6,888 bases of DNA, from positions 1 through 6,888 of the forward strand of contig CAJJMX010000089.1 in assembly GCA_905192935.1 (NCBI GenBank), written 5' to 3'. Source of the stretch: an uncultured Mailhella sp. (GTDB lineage: Bacteria > Desulfobacterota > Desulfovibrionia > Desulfovibrionales > Desulfovibrionaceae). Positions within the stretch are counted from its first letter, which is position 1. Each line of letters begins with the position of its first letter. Under the pieces are notes generated by a model. The model was not told the origin of the DNA, did not search any database, and saw nothing but the letters and a program-made list of their open reading frames with translations. Positions 1-5,936 of the stretch are shown piece by piece. The position numbers were made by a program, and so were the translations under genes.

Positions 1-131
1 CAACACAGTATGTCAAAATGTGTGTGTTAAAATGATGTGAACTGCTCCAATATGGTAATATGTTATTGCTTCATGAAAATACATATATTTTTATAAAAAA
101 ATCAATATAATTATAATATTATATACGACAA
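1..131. other. AT-rich intergenic edge, no gene seen
   Basis: This stretch is strongly AT-rich and holds no convincing reading frame on either strand. It lies beyond the end of the five-gene minus-strand operon. A perfect TTGACA hexamer reads on the minus strand at 16-11. If it is a -35 element, its -10 box and gene lie outside the window to the left. The run of A/T at about 80-125 could also act as the trailing part of the terminator region. Nothing more can be supported. Confidence 0.4.
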
Positions 132-161
132 CAGGGAGGATAAAAAATGTTATCCCCCCTG
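132..161 (-). terminator. Terminator-like hairpin after the SLC13 gene
   Basis: The 12-nt arms at 132-143 and 150-161 form an inverted repeat around a 6-nt loop. On the plus strand there is one A/C mismatch (137 against 156), but in minus-strand RNA the same position is a G-U wobble. The stem is therefore unbroken only for the leftward transcript, which fits the operon direction. It starts 21 nt after the transporter stop codon. The run after the stem (TTGTCGTATAT) is a weak U-tract followed by very AT-rich DNA, so termination may be imperfect. Confidence 0.6.
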
Positions 162-182
162 GTGTTCAGTTATGTATGAGTA

Positions 183-1580
183 CTAATGGACAAGATCGAA
201 CACATTCCACAGGGGGAACATGACCAGGGCAAAGAAGAGGTACATCAATCCTGTCTTCAATGCATTCAGCCGCACAAAGTTCTTCATGGAAATGAGTCCG
301 AAGCTGTACATGAGCAGACATCCCGTGACTTCATGCGGGAAGAAGATCATGTCCGTGGACATCATGAGAGCCATGACCGTGGCGAGAGGATCTATGCCGA
401 TGTCCAGGCCTATCTTGGCAAACGGCATGGACAGCGCAGCCATCATGGCAAAGGGGGTCATGAACAGGTTGGCCACAACGCCGAAGGTGATCATGATGAG
501 AAGAGCCACAAGAGCCGTCGCGTCCGCCATCATGGGAGACACCAGCGCGGAGATCATCTTGCCCGTTCCGAGGGCGTCGCCCACGATGCCTATGCCGAGG
601 CAGCTGGAAATGAAGAATACAATGCTGAAGTTGGTCTTCTTGGTGCACTGGAAGGAGCCCACGTTGATGCCCGGGCAGAACAGCAGATAGGGGAAGGTCA
701 TGAAGCCGTAGGCCGCGGGAATCTTGTGCCAGGGCGTGGTGAACAGAAACGCCATGAGCAGAAGAAGAATGACCACGGCGCGTTTTTCCTTGCCGCTCAT
801 GGGACCGAGCTTTTCGTACTCCCTGTCGAAGTATTCCCTGCCGCCCTCAAAGGACACATCCTTGGTCTTGAACAGCTTGGTAAGCAGCCAGATGAGACCG
901 AAGAACAGGAAGACCAGCACGCCGTTGTACATGAATCCTTCATACCAGAGCACGCTGAAGTCGGGCTCGATGACGCGGATGCCCGCCTCGCCCAGCGCCA
1001 GGTACGCCGGATTATACAGGAAGGTCAGCGTGGTGATGCCGCCCATCATGCCCACGAAGCACATGAGCGCGGAATAGTCGGAACGTTCAAGCTTCATGGC
1101 GCGGCAAATGCCGTAGGTGAGCGTCATCATGACGATGAAGGCCTGACCAAACGTGGCCGTGGAAATGACCATGCCCGTGATGAACACGCCGTAGAGCGTT
1201 CCCGTGAAGCTGCCGCCGCATTTTCGTATGCACCAGAGCGCGATGCGGGTCAGCAGGCCGCACTCTTCCAGCACGTTGGCCAGAATGAGCGCGCCGAGCA
1301 CCATCCACACCGTGGAATTGGTCCAGGAGGCAAAAGCCACGTTGAGCGGCACCAGACCGCTCAGAAAATACAGTGTGGGCAGCATGATGGAGGGAATGAG
1401 CATCTCAAAGAGCTCAAAGGCTATCACCATGATGATGAAGATCGTGATCACGAAGAACATGCGCAGCTGTTCCGTATATACGTCGCTCAGGGGAATAAGC
1501 CAGACAAGCGCGGGCACAACCAGGCTCATCAGCCATTTGAACCAGAGAGAACTCAAGACATTCTGATGCGTTGCTTCCAT
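183..1580 (-). CDS. SLC13/DASS-like anion transporter (permease)
   Basis: This is a probable inner-membrane secondary transporter of the ion transporter superfamily, most like the SLC13/DASS di- and tricarboxylate or anion symporters. Translated from ATG at 1580 it is 465 aa, the usual length for the family, with about 11-12 hydrophobic segments (for example 15-32, 41-78, 89-117, 129-160, 170-197, 216-236, 267-282, 318-338, 355-385, 398-430, 443-460). It has two repeat-like halves. The family's paired SNT substrate and sodium motifs are degenerate: S140-T141-A-T in the first half and N371-L-F-M-T375-P in the second. A TTG start 30 nt upstream at 1610 is possible, but AAGGTG lies about 6 nt before the 1580 ATG, so that start is preferred. 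It is the last gene of the operon, 35 nt after the DUF6282 gene, and presumably imports the pathway substrate. The substrate is unknown; a carboxylate or another organic anion is likely. Confidence 0.85.
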   Translation of the reverse strand: MEATHQNVLSSLWFKWLMSLVVPALVWLIPLSDVYTEQLRMFFVITIFIIMVIAFELFEMLIPSIMLPTLYFLSGLVPLNVAFASWTNSTVWMVLGALILANVLEECGLLTRIALWCIRKCGGSFTGTLYGVFITGMVISTATFGQAFIVMMTLTYGICRAMKLERSDYSALMCFVGMMGGITTLTFLYNPAYLALGEAGIRVIEPDFSVLWYEGFMYNGVLVFLFFGLIWLLTKLFKTKDVSFEGGREYFDREYEKLGPMSGKEKRAVVILLLLMAFLFTTPWHKIPAAYGFMTFPYLLFCPGINVGSFQCTKKTNFSIVFFISSCLGIGIVGDALGTGKMISALVSPMMADATALVALLIMITFGVVANLFMTPFAMMAALSMPFAKIGLDIGIDPLATVMALMMSTDMIFFPHEVTGCLLMYSFGLISMKNFVRLNALKTGLMYLFFALVMFPLWNVFDLVH

Positions 1581-1615
1581 AGCAGTCACCTTGAAAAATG
1601 TTCGGGACAAGCGTT

Positions 1616-2506
1616 CTACAGGCCCAGCAGCCGGCCGGGGACCTCATGGGTCATGGAATGGAGAACGTTCATGGGAACGCCCTGTTCATGCAGCAGTTCA
1701 AACACCTGAAGCAGACCTTCGGGAGGAAGCGGCATGTCCTTGGAACCGAGGTCGGAACTCAGGAAGCTTCGTTCAGGGGCAAGCATGATCTGATGAGCCA
1801 TGGTTTCCGCCGAGGTCAGCTCGAAATTGGGCATTCCCGTGCCCGGCCCCCAGAGCAGGGCCACGCCGCAGTGTTCGATGTAGGCTCCCTCATCCACGCA
1901 GGCCTTGATCTGATCGTCCGTATGCCGCCAGATGTCGGAGGTGACGTGGGTGATCACGCAGCGCTTCACCCCCGCCTTGCGGGCGGCACGCGCCAGCAGC
2001 ACGGATTCCGCGGGTGCACTGTGTCCGGTGGCGAAAATGATGTCGGCCTCGGCGCACAGCTCCATGGTGCGTATGACTTCGGGAAGCACATGTCCGGCGC
2101 CGTCGGTGACGGGTACGCCCGCAAAGGTACGGCCGCGGCGATGGCTGTCCCACACGGACTGATTGGTGGGCATCCACACGATGCGCAGAAGGTGCCCCGA
2201 CAGCTTGAGCGCCTGCTCCACGGCAAAGGGATTCACTCTGTCGCCGTGCGTCTTGTTCATGCATATGGAACCGAAGCAGTCGAAATCGGGCACCATCTTT
2301 CTCACAAGGTAGGCGCGGCAGCAGGTTTCGCAGTCGTGAGACTTGAGCACGATGGCCCGGAAACCGGCATTGCGGCAGCTTTCGGCTATCTGCGCGTCGT
2401 CCACGGCGCGCGCCCAGACATCGGGCTCGGCATGCATGTGCAGGTCGCATATCCCGGGCAGCATGGCCCGAAAGCTCTGGAGAAGTTCTTCCGACGAATG
2501 ACTCAT
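1616..2506 (-). CDS. DUF6282 family putative metal-dependent hydrolase
   Basis: This 296-aa protein resembles the DUF6282 family, an amidohydrolase-like group with no well-established reaction. Motifs seen, in order: D21-L-H23-M-H25 near the N terminus (the HxH metal pair of amidohydrolases), VLKSHD at 53-58 with K55 and H57, an ATGHSA strand with H162, THVTSD with H187, and SSDLGS with D252. These are the positions expected for an alpha/beta-barrel metal site. No signal peptide is evident, so the protein is probably cytoplasmic. A longer start at 2557 would overlap the upstream gene. AAGGAG followed by 6 nt points to ATG 2506, which leaves a 25-nt gap after the Old Yellow Enzyme gene. Its place among catabolic enzymes suggests hydrolysis of a lactone, amide or cyclic intermediate, or decarboxylation. 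That role is inference from the fold and neighbours only. Family assignment is by recognised motif pattern and was not searched. Confidence 0.82.
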   Translation of the reverse strand: MSHSSEELLQSFRAMLPGICDLHMHAEPDVWARAVDDAQIAESCRNAGFRAIVLKSHDCETCCRAYLVRKMVPDFDCFGSICMNKTHGDRVNPFAVEQALKLSGHLLRIVWMPTNQSVWDSHRRGRTFAGVPVTDGAGHVLPEVIRTMELCAEADIIFATGHSAPAESVLLARAARKAGVKRCVITHVTSDIWRHTDDQIKACVDEGAYIEHCGVALLWGPGTGMPNFELTSAETMAHQIMLAPERSFLSSDLGSKDMPLPPEGLLQVFELLHEQGVPMNVLHSMTHEVPGRLLGL

Positions 2507-2531
2507 GACATACTCCTTGTGATATGATGTG

Positions 2532-3650
2532 CTACAAAGGAAGGACGCAGCGCACACCGTGCATGCTGCGGGACTCGCTCAGACAGCCGTTGCAGGCAAG
2601 GCAGTCGCTCTCTTCCCTCGCGCCGTGCTTCCACTGCAGCGCCAGCATGGGATCGCGCAGCAGAGGACGACACAGGCCCACAAGAGCGTTTTTGTCCGCC
2701 TGCACTATGCCCTCGGCCTGCGGAAGCGTGCGTATGCCGCCCATGTAGATGACGGGAATGTCCACGCGGGCGCGGATGATTGCCGTGTCCGCGGCAAAGA
2801 ACATGCCCTGATTCACCTTCACGTCTGGTCTCTGGAACGGCGTTCTTTCCACAGGTGCAAAGATGCAGCTGCCGCCGCTCACTTCCACGCCGTCAAGTCC
2901 GGCTTCGACCATGAGCGCCACCTGCTCCGCACTCTGCTCGGGCGTGAGACCACCTTCGAGCATGTCGGAGCCGTTCACCTTGGCTATGACGGGAAAGTCG
3001 TCGCCGCACACCTTGCGTATGCCGCGAATGATGTCGAGCACCAGACGCGCCCGGCGTGCGTTGTCGCCGCCCCAGGCGTCCTCTCTGCGGTTGAACAGCG
3101 GCGAAAGAAACTGACTGAGCAGAAAGCCGTGGGCCGCGTGCAGCTGCACGCCGTCGAAGCCCGCCTTGCGCGCCCGCTCCGCGGCGCGTATGAACGCCTC
3201 CGTCACAAGCTCGATGTCCTCCGCCGTCATGGCCTCTCCGGCCTCGGTGAGCGGCCCCCCGGCCACCAGACGTTCCGGCAGAGGAGACGGCCCCTTCGGA
3301 CATTCATGGATGACGGAACGCTCGGCCACGACGCCCGCATGGTTGAGCTGGGCAAATATCCTGCCGCCGTCTCTGCGCGCGGCCTCGGTCACGCGGCTCA
3401 TGGGCCGTATGGCTTCATCCGAGGCCAGCAGGGCCTGCCTCTCCCTCTTTCGTCCCGAGGGAGCGACCACCACAAAGCCCATGATCATGAGCCCCACCGC
3501 CCCTTCTCTTCCGAGCAGGGCGTAATGATCCCTGAGCGCGGGAAGCGGCCTGCCCTTGGGCGTGCAGTAGCTCTCGGCCACGGCCGTTCTGACAATTCTT
3601 GAAGGCAGCACCGTGCCGCCAAGCCGGAAAGGACTCCATAGCGATTCCAT
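2532..3650 (-). CDS. Old Yellow Enzyme family FMN oxidoreductase (NADH:flavin oxidoreductase-like)
   Basis: This 372-aa protein is an FMN-binding TIM-barrel ene-reductase. Visible signatures are the N-terminal SRIVRTAVAES (normally NRIV-type), Q101-L-N-H104 lining the flavin, the HAAHGFLLSQFLSP block at 171-184, the following FNRREDAWGG, and the MGGI strand near the FMN phosphate site. F176 stands where many members have Tyr (HAAHGY). The C terminus carries C350-x2-C353-x2-C356-x11-C368 and the protein ends four residues later. In enoate and 2,4-dienoyl-CoA reductases a similar cysteine set binds a 4Fe-4S cluster and is followed by a large FAD/NAD(P)H domain, which is absent here. The expected reaction is reduction of an activated C=C bond, or a related flavin reaction. 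The start at 3650 is set by AAGGAG 5 nt upstream. The gene follows the alcohol dehydrogenase stop by 13 nt. Family is secure; substrate and electron donor are unknown. Confidence 0.92.
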   Translation of the reverse strand: MESLWSPFRLGGTVLPSRIVRTAVAESYCTPKGRPLPALRDHYALLGREGAVGLMIMGFVVVAPSGRKRERQALLASDEAIRPMSRVTEAARRDGGRIFAQLNHAGVVAERSVIHECPKGPSPLPERLVAGGPLTEAGEAMTAEDIELVTEAFIRAAERARKAGFDGVQLHAAHGFLLSQFLSPLFNRREDAWGGDNARRARLVLDIIRGIRKVCGDDFPVIAKVNGSDMLEGGLTPEQSAEQVALMVEAGLDGVEVSGGSCIFAPVERTPFQRPDVKVNQGMFFAADTAIIRARVDIPVIYMGGIRTLPQAEGIVQADKNALVGLCRPLLRDPMLALQWKHGAREESDCLACNGCLSESRSMHGVRCVLPL

Positions 3651-3663
3651 ACCATCTCCTTGA

Positions 3664-4776
3664 TCAGAAAAGTTTTTCGTACACCCTCGTCATGTCCTCC
3701 ACGGTCATGGGAACGGGCACATTGCGCAAAAGACGCTGCTGAGTTTCCATGACCGTGCCGGCAAAGGCGGCACATTCCTCCCGCTTCATGCCGTACTCAT
3801 GCAGGGGTTTGAGCGGCAGAACATGAAGCAGAAGCTCTCCCAGAGTCTCCAGAGCCCGGGCGGGCTCCACGTCCAGACTCGCGGCAAGCGCTCTTTCCAG
3901 CTCATCCATGCGCGTTCCCCCGCTCTGCCGGTAGCAGTCGAGAACGCCCATGAATACGGAATAGTTGGATTCCCCGTGAGGGATGTGATGCGTGGCGCCC
4001 AGAGGATAGCTCATGGCGTGCACCGCCCCGCAGCCCGCGGTTCCGAAGGCGATGCCCGCACAGTTGGCGGCCATGAGAAAATCGCCCATGAGTTCGGAAG
4101 GAGCGACGCCCTTCTCCACCATGGTCCTGTAACCCGCAATGATCATGCTCAGTGCCTTTTCGCTGAACATCCTGCTGTACATGGTGGCGTTGGGCGAAAG
4201 GAAGGACTCCACGGCATGGACCAGCGCGTCCAGGGAACTCGTGGCAAACACCTTGTAGGGCAAAAAGCGCAGAAGCTCGGGCACGAGGACGGCGGCGGAG
4301 GCGTACATGCCGTTGCACACGAGTCCCTTCTTCACCTGAAGCGCCGTATGGTTCACTATGGCTATGTTCGTCACCTCGCTGCCCGTGCCGCAGGTGGTGG
4401 GCACCAGAATGACGGTCTTTTCCGACTTGTCGGGAAGCGGTCGTGCGGCGATGTCGGCAAAGCGCTCACCGGGCCGCGCGATACCGAGGATCTTCGCCAT
4501 GTCGAGAACCGTGCCTCCGCCTATGGCGACTATCCTGTCGAAGCTCAGGGAACGGATACGCCCAAGCACGGCGTCGAGCATGATGTCGGTAGGTTCGCCC
4601 GCACCGAAATCCTCCTGAAAAAGCAGCTGCGGACGGATTTCCAGACGGCCGAAAAACGGTTCGTAGATGCAGCGGTTCGTGAACACGAGGTCTCGTGCGC
4701 CAAGGCCGAACTGCTCCGCAAAGCTGCGGCTGTCGGCACAGACATGAATATCGGGACGTATCATGATCTGAAGCAT
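3664..4776 (-). CDS. Iron-containing (group III) alcohol dehydrogenase
   Basis: This 370-aa cytoplasmic oxidoreductase interconverts an alcohol and an aldehyde or ketone with NAD(P)H. The N-terminal dinucleotide domain has GGGTVLD at 86-92 and PTTCGTGSEVT at 126-136. The C-terminal helical domain holds the divalent-metal ligands: D183 and H187 in SSLDALVHAVES, H253 in GCGAVHAMSYPLG, and H267 in HHIPHG. Y257 replaces the second His of the FucO-type HxxxH, as in a branch of the family with VHAxxYPLG motifs. The frame stays open upstream to 4968, but that extension overlaps the aldolase gene and looks unlike protein. GGAGG about 7-8 nt before ATG 4776 fixes the start, and this ribosome site overlaps the aldolase stop. 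It lies directly after the aldolase, so it is a good candidate to reduce the aldehyde that aldol cleavage releases, regenerating NAD+. Substrate chain and charge cannot be judged from the sequence. Confidence 0.92.
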   Translation of the reverse strand: MLQIMIRPDIHVCADSRSFAEQFGLGARDLVFTNRCIYEPFFGRLEIRPQLLFQEDFGAGEPTDIMLDAVLGRIRSLSFDRIVAIGGGTVLDMAKILGIARPGERFADIAARPLPDKSEKTVILVPTTCGTGSEVTNIAIVNHTALQVKKGLVCNGMYASAAVLVPELLRFLPYKVFATSSLDALVHAVESFLSPNATMYSRMFSEKALSMIIAGYRTMVEKGVAPSELMGDFLMAANCAGIAFGTAGCGAVHAMSYPLGATHHIPHGESNYSVFMGVLDCYRQSGGTRMDELERALAASLDVEPARALETLGELLLHVLPLKPLHEYGMKREECAAFAGTVMETQQRLLRNVPVPMTVEDMTRVYEKLF

Positions 4777-4789
4777 GGCTCTTCCCTCC

Positions 4790-5557
4790 TCAGCATCCGC
4801 ACCGGCGCACGGCCTCGATGCTGCCGCGCGCCGCGTCCAACAGCGACCGCATGTCCGCTCCCATGGATACATACGTGCCGCCGTTGCCGAAGAACCAGGA
4901 CAAAAGCGAGGGATCGAACAGGAAACAGCCCAGAGGCAGTCCTGCTTCGCCGCAGCGGCGCACCGCACCTTCCACGAACTTTTTGAACTGAGGATCGTCG
5001 AGTCCGCTGCTGCCCATGGACACGGACAGATCGCCCAGACCGAGGAACACCGACGTGATCCCCGGCACGCGGCCTATCTCCACAATGTTTTCAAGCGCCT
5101 TTTCGGTTTCCACCTGAACTACCAGCCCTCTTCTCTGCGAGGCCGTGGCCCGGTAATCACGTATGGTCGTATACCGCGTGGCACGGGTGTAGTTGGCAAA
5201 GCCCCGCGTGCCTTCCGGCGGATACGTGCAGCGGCTCACGATTTCCCTGGCCTCGTCGGGCGTGTCCACCATGGGAATCATGAGCGTTTCGCAGCCCGAA
5301 ACGTCGAGTACCCGCTTGAGCATGACCTCATCGTGCCCGGGCACTCGGATGACGGGCACCGCTCCGGCTCCCTGCGCGGCCATGACCTGCGCCTGAAGAA
5401 TCGGCAGCGTCGACACGGAATGTTCCGTGTCGATAACGAGAAAATCGAATCCCGACAGGGCCAGCAGCTCCGTCACCTGCACGCTTCCGCTCATGACGAG
5501 CGTGCCCACGGGATGCTTTTTGTTCTGAAGACAGGAAAGAAAAGGATTGACGATCAT
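4790..5557 (-). CDS. HpcH/HpaI family class II pyruvate aldolase
   Basis: This 255-aa protein is of the usual size for metal-dependent aldolases that cleave 4-hydroxy-2-oxo acids to pyruvate (or an analogue) plus an aldehyde. Catalytic features align closely with HpaI: DTEHS with H46, VIRV with R71, the PPEGTRGF loop at 113-120, VQVETEKAL with metal ligand E150, and GLGDLS with metal ligand D176. The usual GPxDL motif reads GLGDL here. Barrel-strand spacing is normal and no signal peptide is present. Translation starts at ATG 5557 with GGGGAG about 8 nt upstream. It is the first gene of the five-gene operon, directly downstream of the sigma-54-like promoter, and the next gene begins 13 nt after its stop. 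Relatives include 2-keto-3-deoxy-sugar-acid aldolases, 4-hydroxy-2-oxoheptanedioate aldolase and the sulfo-Entner-Doudoroff aldolase, so the aldehyde product cannot be named. Confidence 0.92.
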   Translation of the reverse strand: MIVNPFLSCLQNKKHPVGTLVMSGSVQVTELLALSGFDFLVIDTEHSVSTLPILQAQVMAAQGAGAVPVIRVPGHDEVMLKRVLDVSGCETLMIPMVDTPDEAREIVSRCTYPPEGTRGFANYTRATRYTTIRDYRATASQRRGLVVQVETEKALENIVEIGRVPGITSVFLGLGDLSVSMGSSGLDDPQFKKFVEGAVRRCGEAGLPLGCFLFDPSLLSWFFGNGGTYVSMGADMRSLLDAARGSIEAVRRCGC

Positions 5558-5632
5558 GGTGATGCTCCCCGGGGTTCACATGTCCCCGCTGCGGTCTTTG
5601 AAGGATGCTTTCTGTGTCCGAAACGTGACACG
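5558..5632 (-). other. Predicted 5' leader of the catabolic operon
   Basis: This stretch runs from the transcription start predicted for the sigma-54-like promoter (about 5632) to the aldolase start codon. It has no reading frame of note. A small hairpin can form at the very 5' end (arms 5614-5618 and 5627-5631, GTGTC/GACAC, 8-nt loop). Next to the ribosome site (GGGGAG, 5565-5570) lies the palindrome CCCCGGGG at 5567-5574. The CCCC next to the site can also pair with an upstream GGGG read from 5587-5584. These short helices could modulate access to the ribosome site, but they are too short to call a riboswitch. Confidence 0.3.
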
Positions 5633-5641
5633 CCCCTTCTT

Positions 5642-5659
5642 TTGCATTTTTCATGCCAA
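5642..5659 (-). promoter_or_regulatory. Sigma-54 (RpoN) type -24/-12 promoter of the aldolase operon
   Basis: On the minus strand the sequence TTGGCATGAAAAATGCAA has the invariant GG (5657-5656) and GC (5645-5644) separated by exactly 10 nt. It matches the TTGGCACG-N4-TTGCA consensus except for C to T in the first block and T to A in the second. The predicted start of transcription is about 12 nt downstream, near 5632, giving a leader of roughly 75 nt before the aldolase. No sigma-70 promoter with a good spacer was found on this strand in the gap. An IHF-like site and an inverted repeat at suitable upstream distances support the call. Confidence 0.65.
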
Positions 5660-5687
5660 ATTATGCACAATGTCATTATATTTATAA

Positions 5688-5700
5688 ATTCAATAAGTTA
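5688..5700. promoter_or_regulatory. IHF-like binding site
   Basis: The plus-strand sequence ATTCAATAAGTTA matches the IHF consensus WATCAA-N4-TTR at all but the second position, and sits in AT-rich DNA. It lies between the sigma-54-like promoter and the upstream inverted repeat, at about -56 to -68 from the predicted start, where IHF commonly bends DNA to bring an enhancer-bound activator to the polymerase. AT-rich DNA gives chance matches, so the support is mainly positional. Confidence 0.4.
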
Positions 5701-5732
5701 TTTTGTATTTCACCGATATTTTTCCCGTCCGC

Positions 5733-5763
5733 TGAAACACATTGTCACAAACAGTCTGTTTCA
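5733..5763. promoter_or_regulatory. Candidate enhancer-binding-protein site (inverted repeat)
   Basis: Perfect 7-bp arms TGAAACA (5733-5739) and TGTTTCA (5757-5763) flank 17 nt. A second perfect palindrome, AAACAGTCTGTTT, lies inside at 5749-5761 and shares the right arm. The centre is about 115 nt upstream of the predicted sigma-54 start, within the usual range for upstream activating sequences of AAA+ enhancer-binding activators. The two overlapping dyads could hold two activator dimers. No activator gene is in the window, so the protein is unknown. Confidence 0.5.
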
Positions 5764-5900
5764 ACTCGGGCAGTTTTCCGGCCGCCCGTCCAGAGTCGCC
5801 TGTCGTCCGCCCACCTTCGGTCCGACCAATCTCCCGTCGCCGCCACGCCTCTTTCAGACTCCTCTTTTTTCCTCCATTCCTCCGATTTTCTGCGCCTTGC
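5764..5900. other. Pyrimidine-rich non-coding spacer between divergent units
   Basis: No gene is supported here. The plus strand is heavily biased to C and T (for example 5851-5885), so the minus strand is a run of purines with several GGAGG-like words but no start codon leading to a credible protein. Minus-strand frames that cross it continue as antisense shadows of arsR. A short GC-rich stem (CGGGC near 5767-5771 with GCCCG near 5783-5787) is too weak to call a terminator. Confidence 0.4.
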
Positions 5901-5929
5901 TTGACATAGTTCAAGTTTTGTTGAAATAT
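5901..5929 (+). promoter_or_regulatory. Sigma-70 promoter of arsR
   Basis: A perfect -35 TTGACA at 5901-5906 is followed after 17 nt by AAATAT at 5924-5929, a modest -10. Transcription would start about 7 nt later, at 5936-5937, which coincides with the A of the arsR ATG. The -10 and the spacer overlap the inverted repeat proposed as operator, so repressor binding would block polymerase directly. Confidence 0.6.
5910..5929. promoter_or_regulatory. Candidate ArsR operator overlapping the arsR promoter
   Basis: TTCAA (5910-5914) and TTGAA (5921-5925) form an inverted repeat with a 6-nt gap across the spacer and -10. The part at 5917-5929, read on the minus strand, is ATATTTCAACAAA. The same 13 bases occur on the plus strand at 6320-6332, just upstream of the permease gene. 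A shared word at both promoters of the unit, together with dyad symmetry, is what an autoregulating ArsR dimer site would look like. Confidence 0.55.
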
Positions 5930-5936
5930 CTCTTTC

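Noticed and set aside
1581..1610. TTG start for the transporter 30 nt upstream
   Set aside because: The ATG at 1580 has AAGGTG at proper spacing; the TTG has no comparable site.
186..1709. A 507-codon open frame on the plus strand opposite the transporter
   Set aside because: Its translation is dominated by His, Glu, Arg, Gly and Gln with no domain pattern, as expected for the antisense of a GC-rich membrane-protein gene. The minus-strand frame gives a clear transporter with a ribosome site.
2507..2557. Start of the DUF6282 gene at 2557
   Set aside because: It would overlap the Old Yellow Enzyme gene and add residues outside the conserved family start, while AAGGAG precedes the ATG at 2506.
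4777..4968. A 64-residue N-terminal extension of the alcohol dehydrogenase
   Set aside because: It overlaps the aldolase gene by most of its length, is rich in Arg, Cys and Ala without family similarity, and a GGAGG site precedes the ATG at 4776.
2529..4986. Long plus-strand open frames opposite the Old Yellow Enzyme, alcohol dehydrogenase and aldolase genes
   Set aside because: They lack recognisable motifs and lie entirely against genes with intact catalytic signatures; they are antisense shadows.
183..5557. Assignment of the operon to a known sulfosugar or isethionate pathway
   Set aside because: The aldolase and iron ADH families occur there, but no glycyl-radical lyase, sulfosugar isomerase, dehydratase or kinase is present, and the Old Yellow Enzyme and DUF6282 genes do not fit.
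5665..5690. Sigma-70 promoter for the catabolic operon using the TATAAT on the minus strand
   Set aside because: The hexamer has no acceptable -35 at 16-18 nt (AAATAA at best), and AT-rich DNA yields such boxes by chance; the sigma-54 element is better supported.
5740..5763. CRP/FNR/HcpR-like site around TTGTGA on the minus strand
   Set aside because: Only one half-site is present; the second half (TCACAA) is missing at the required distance.
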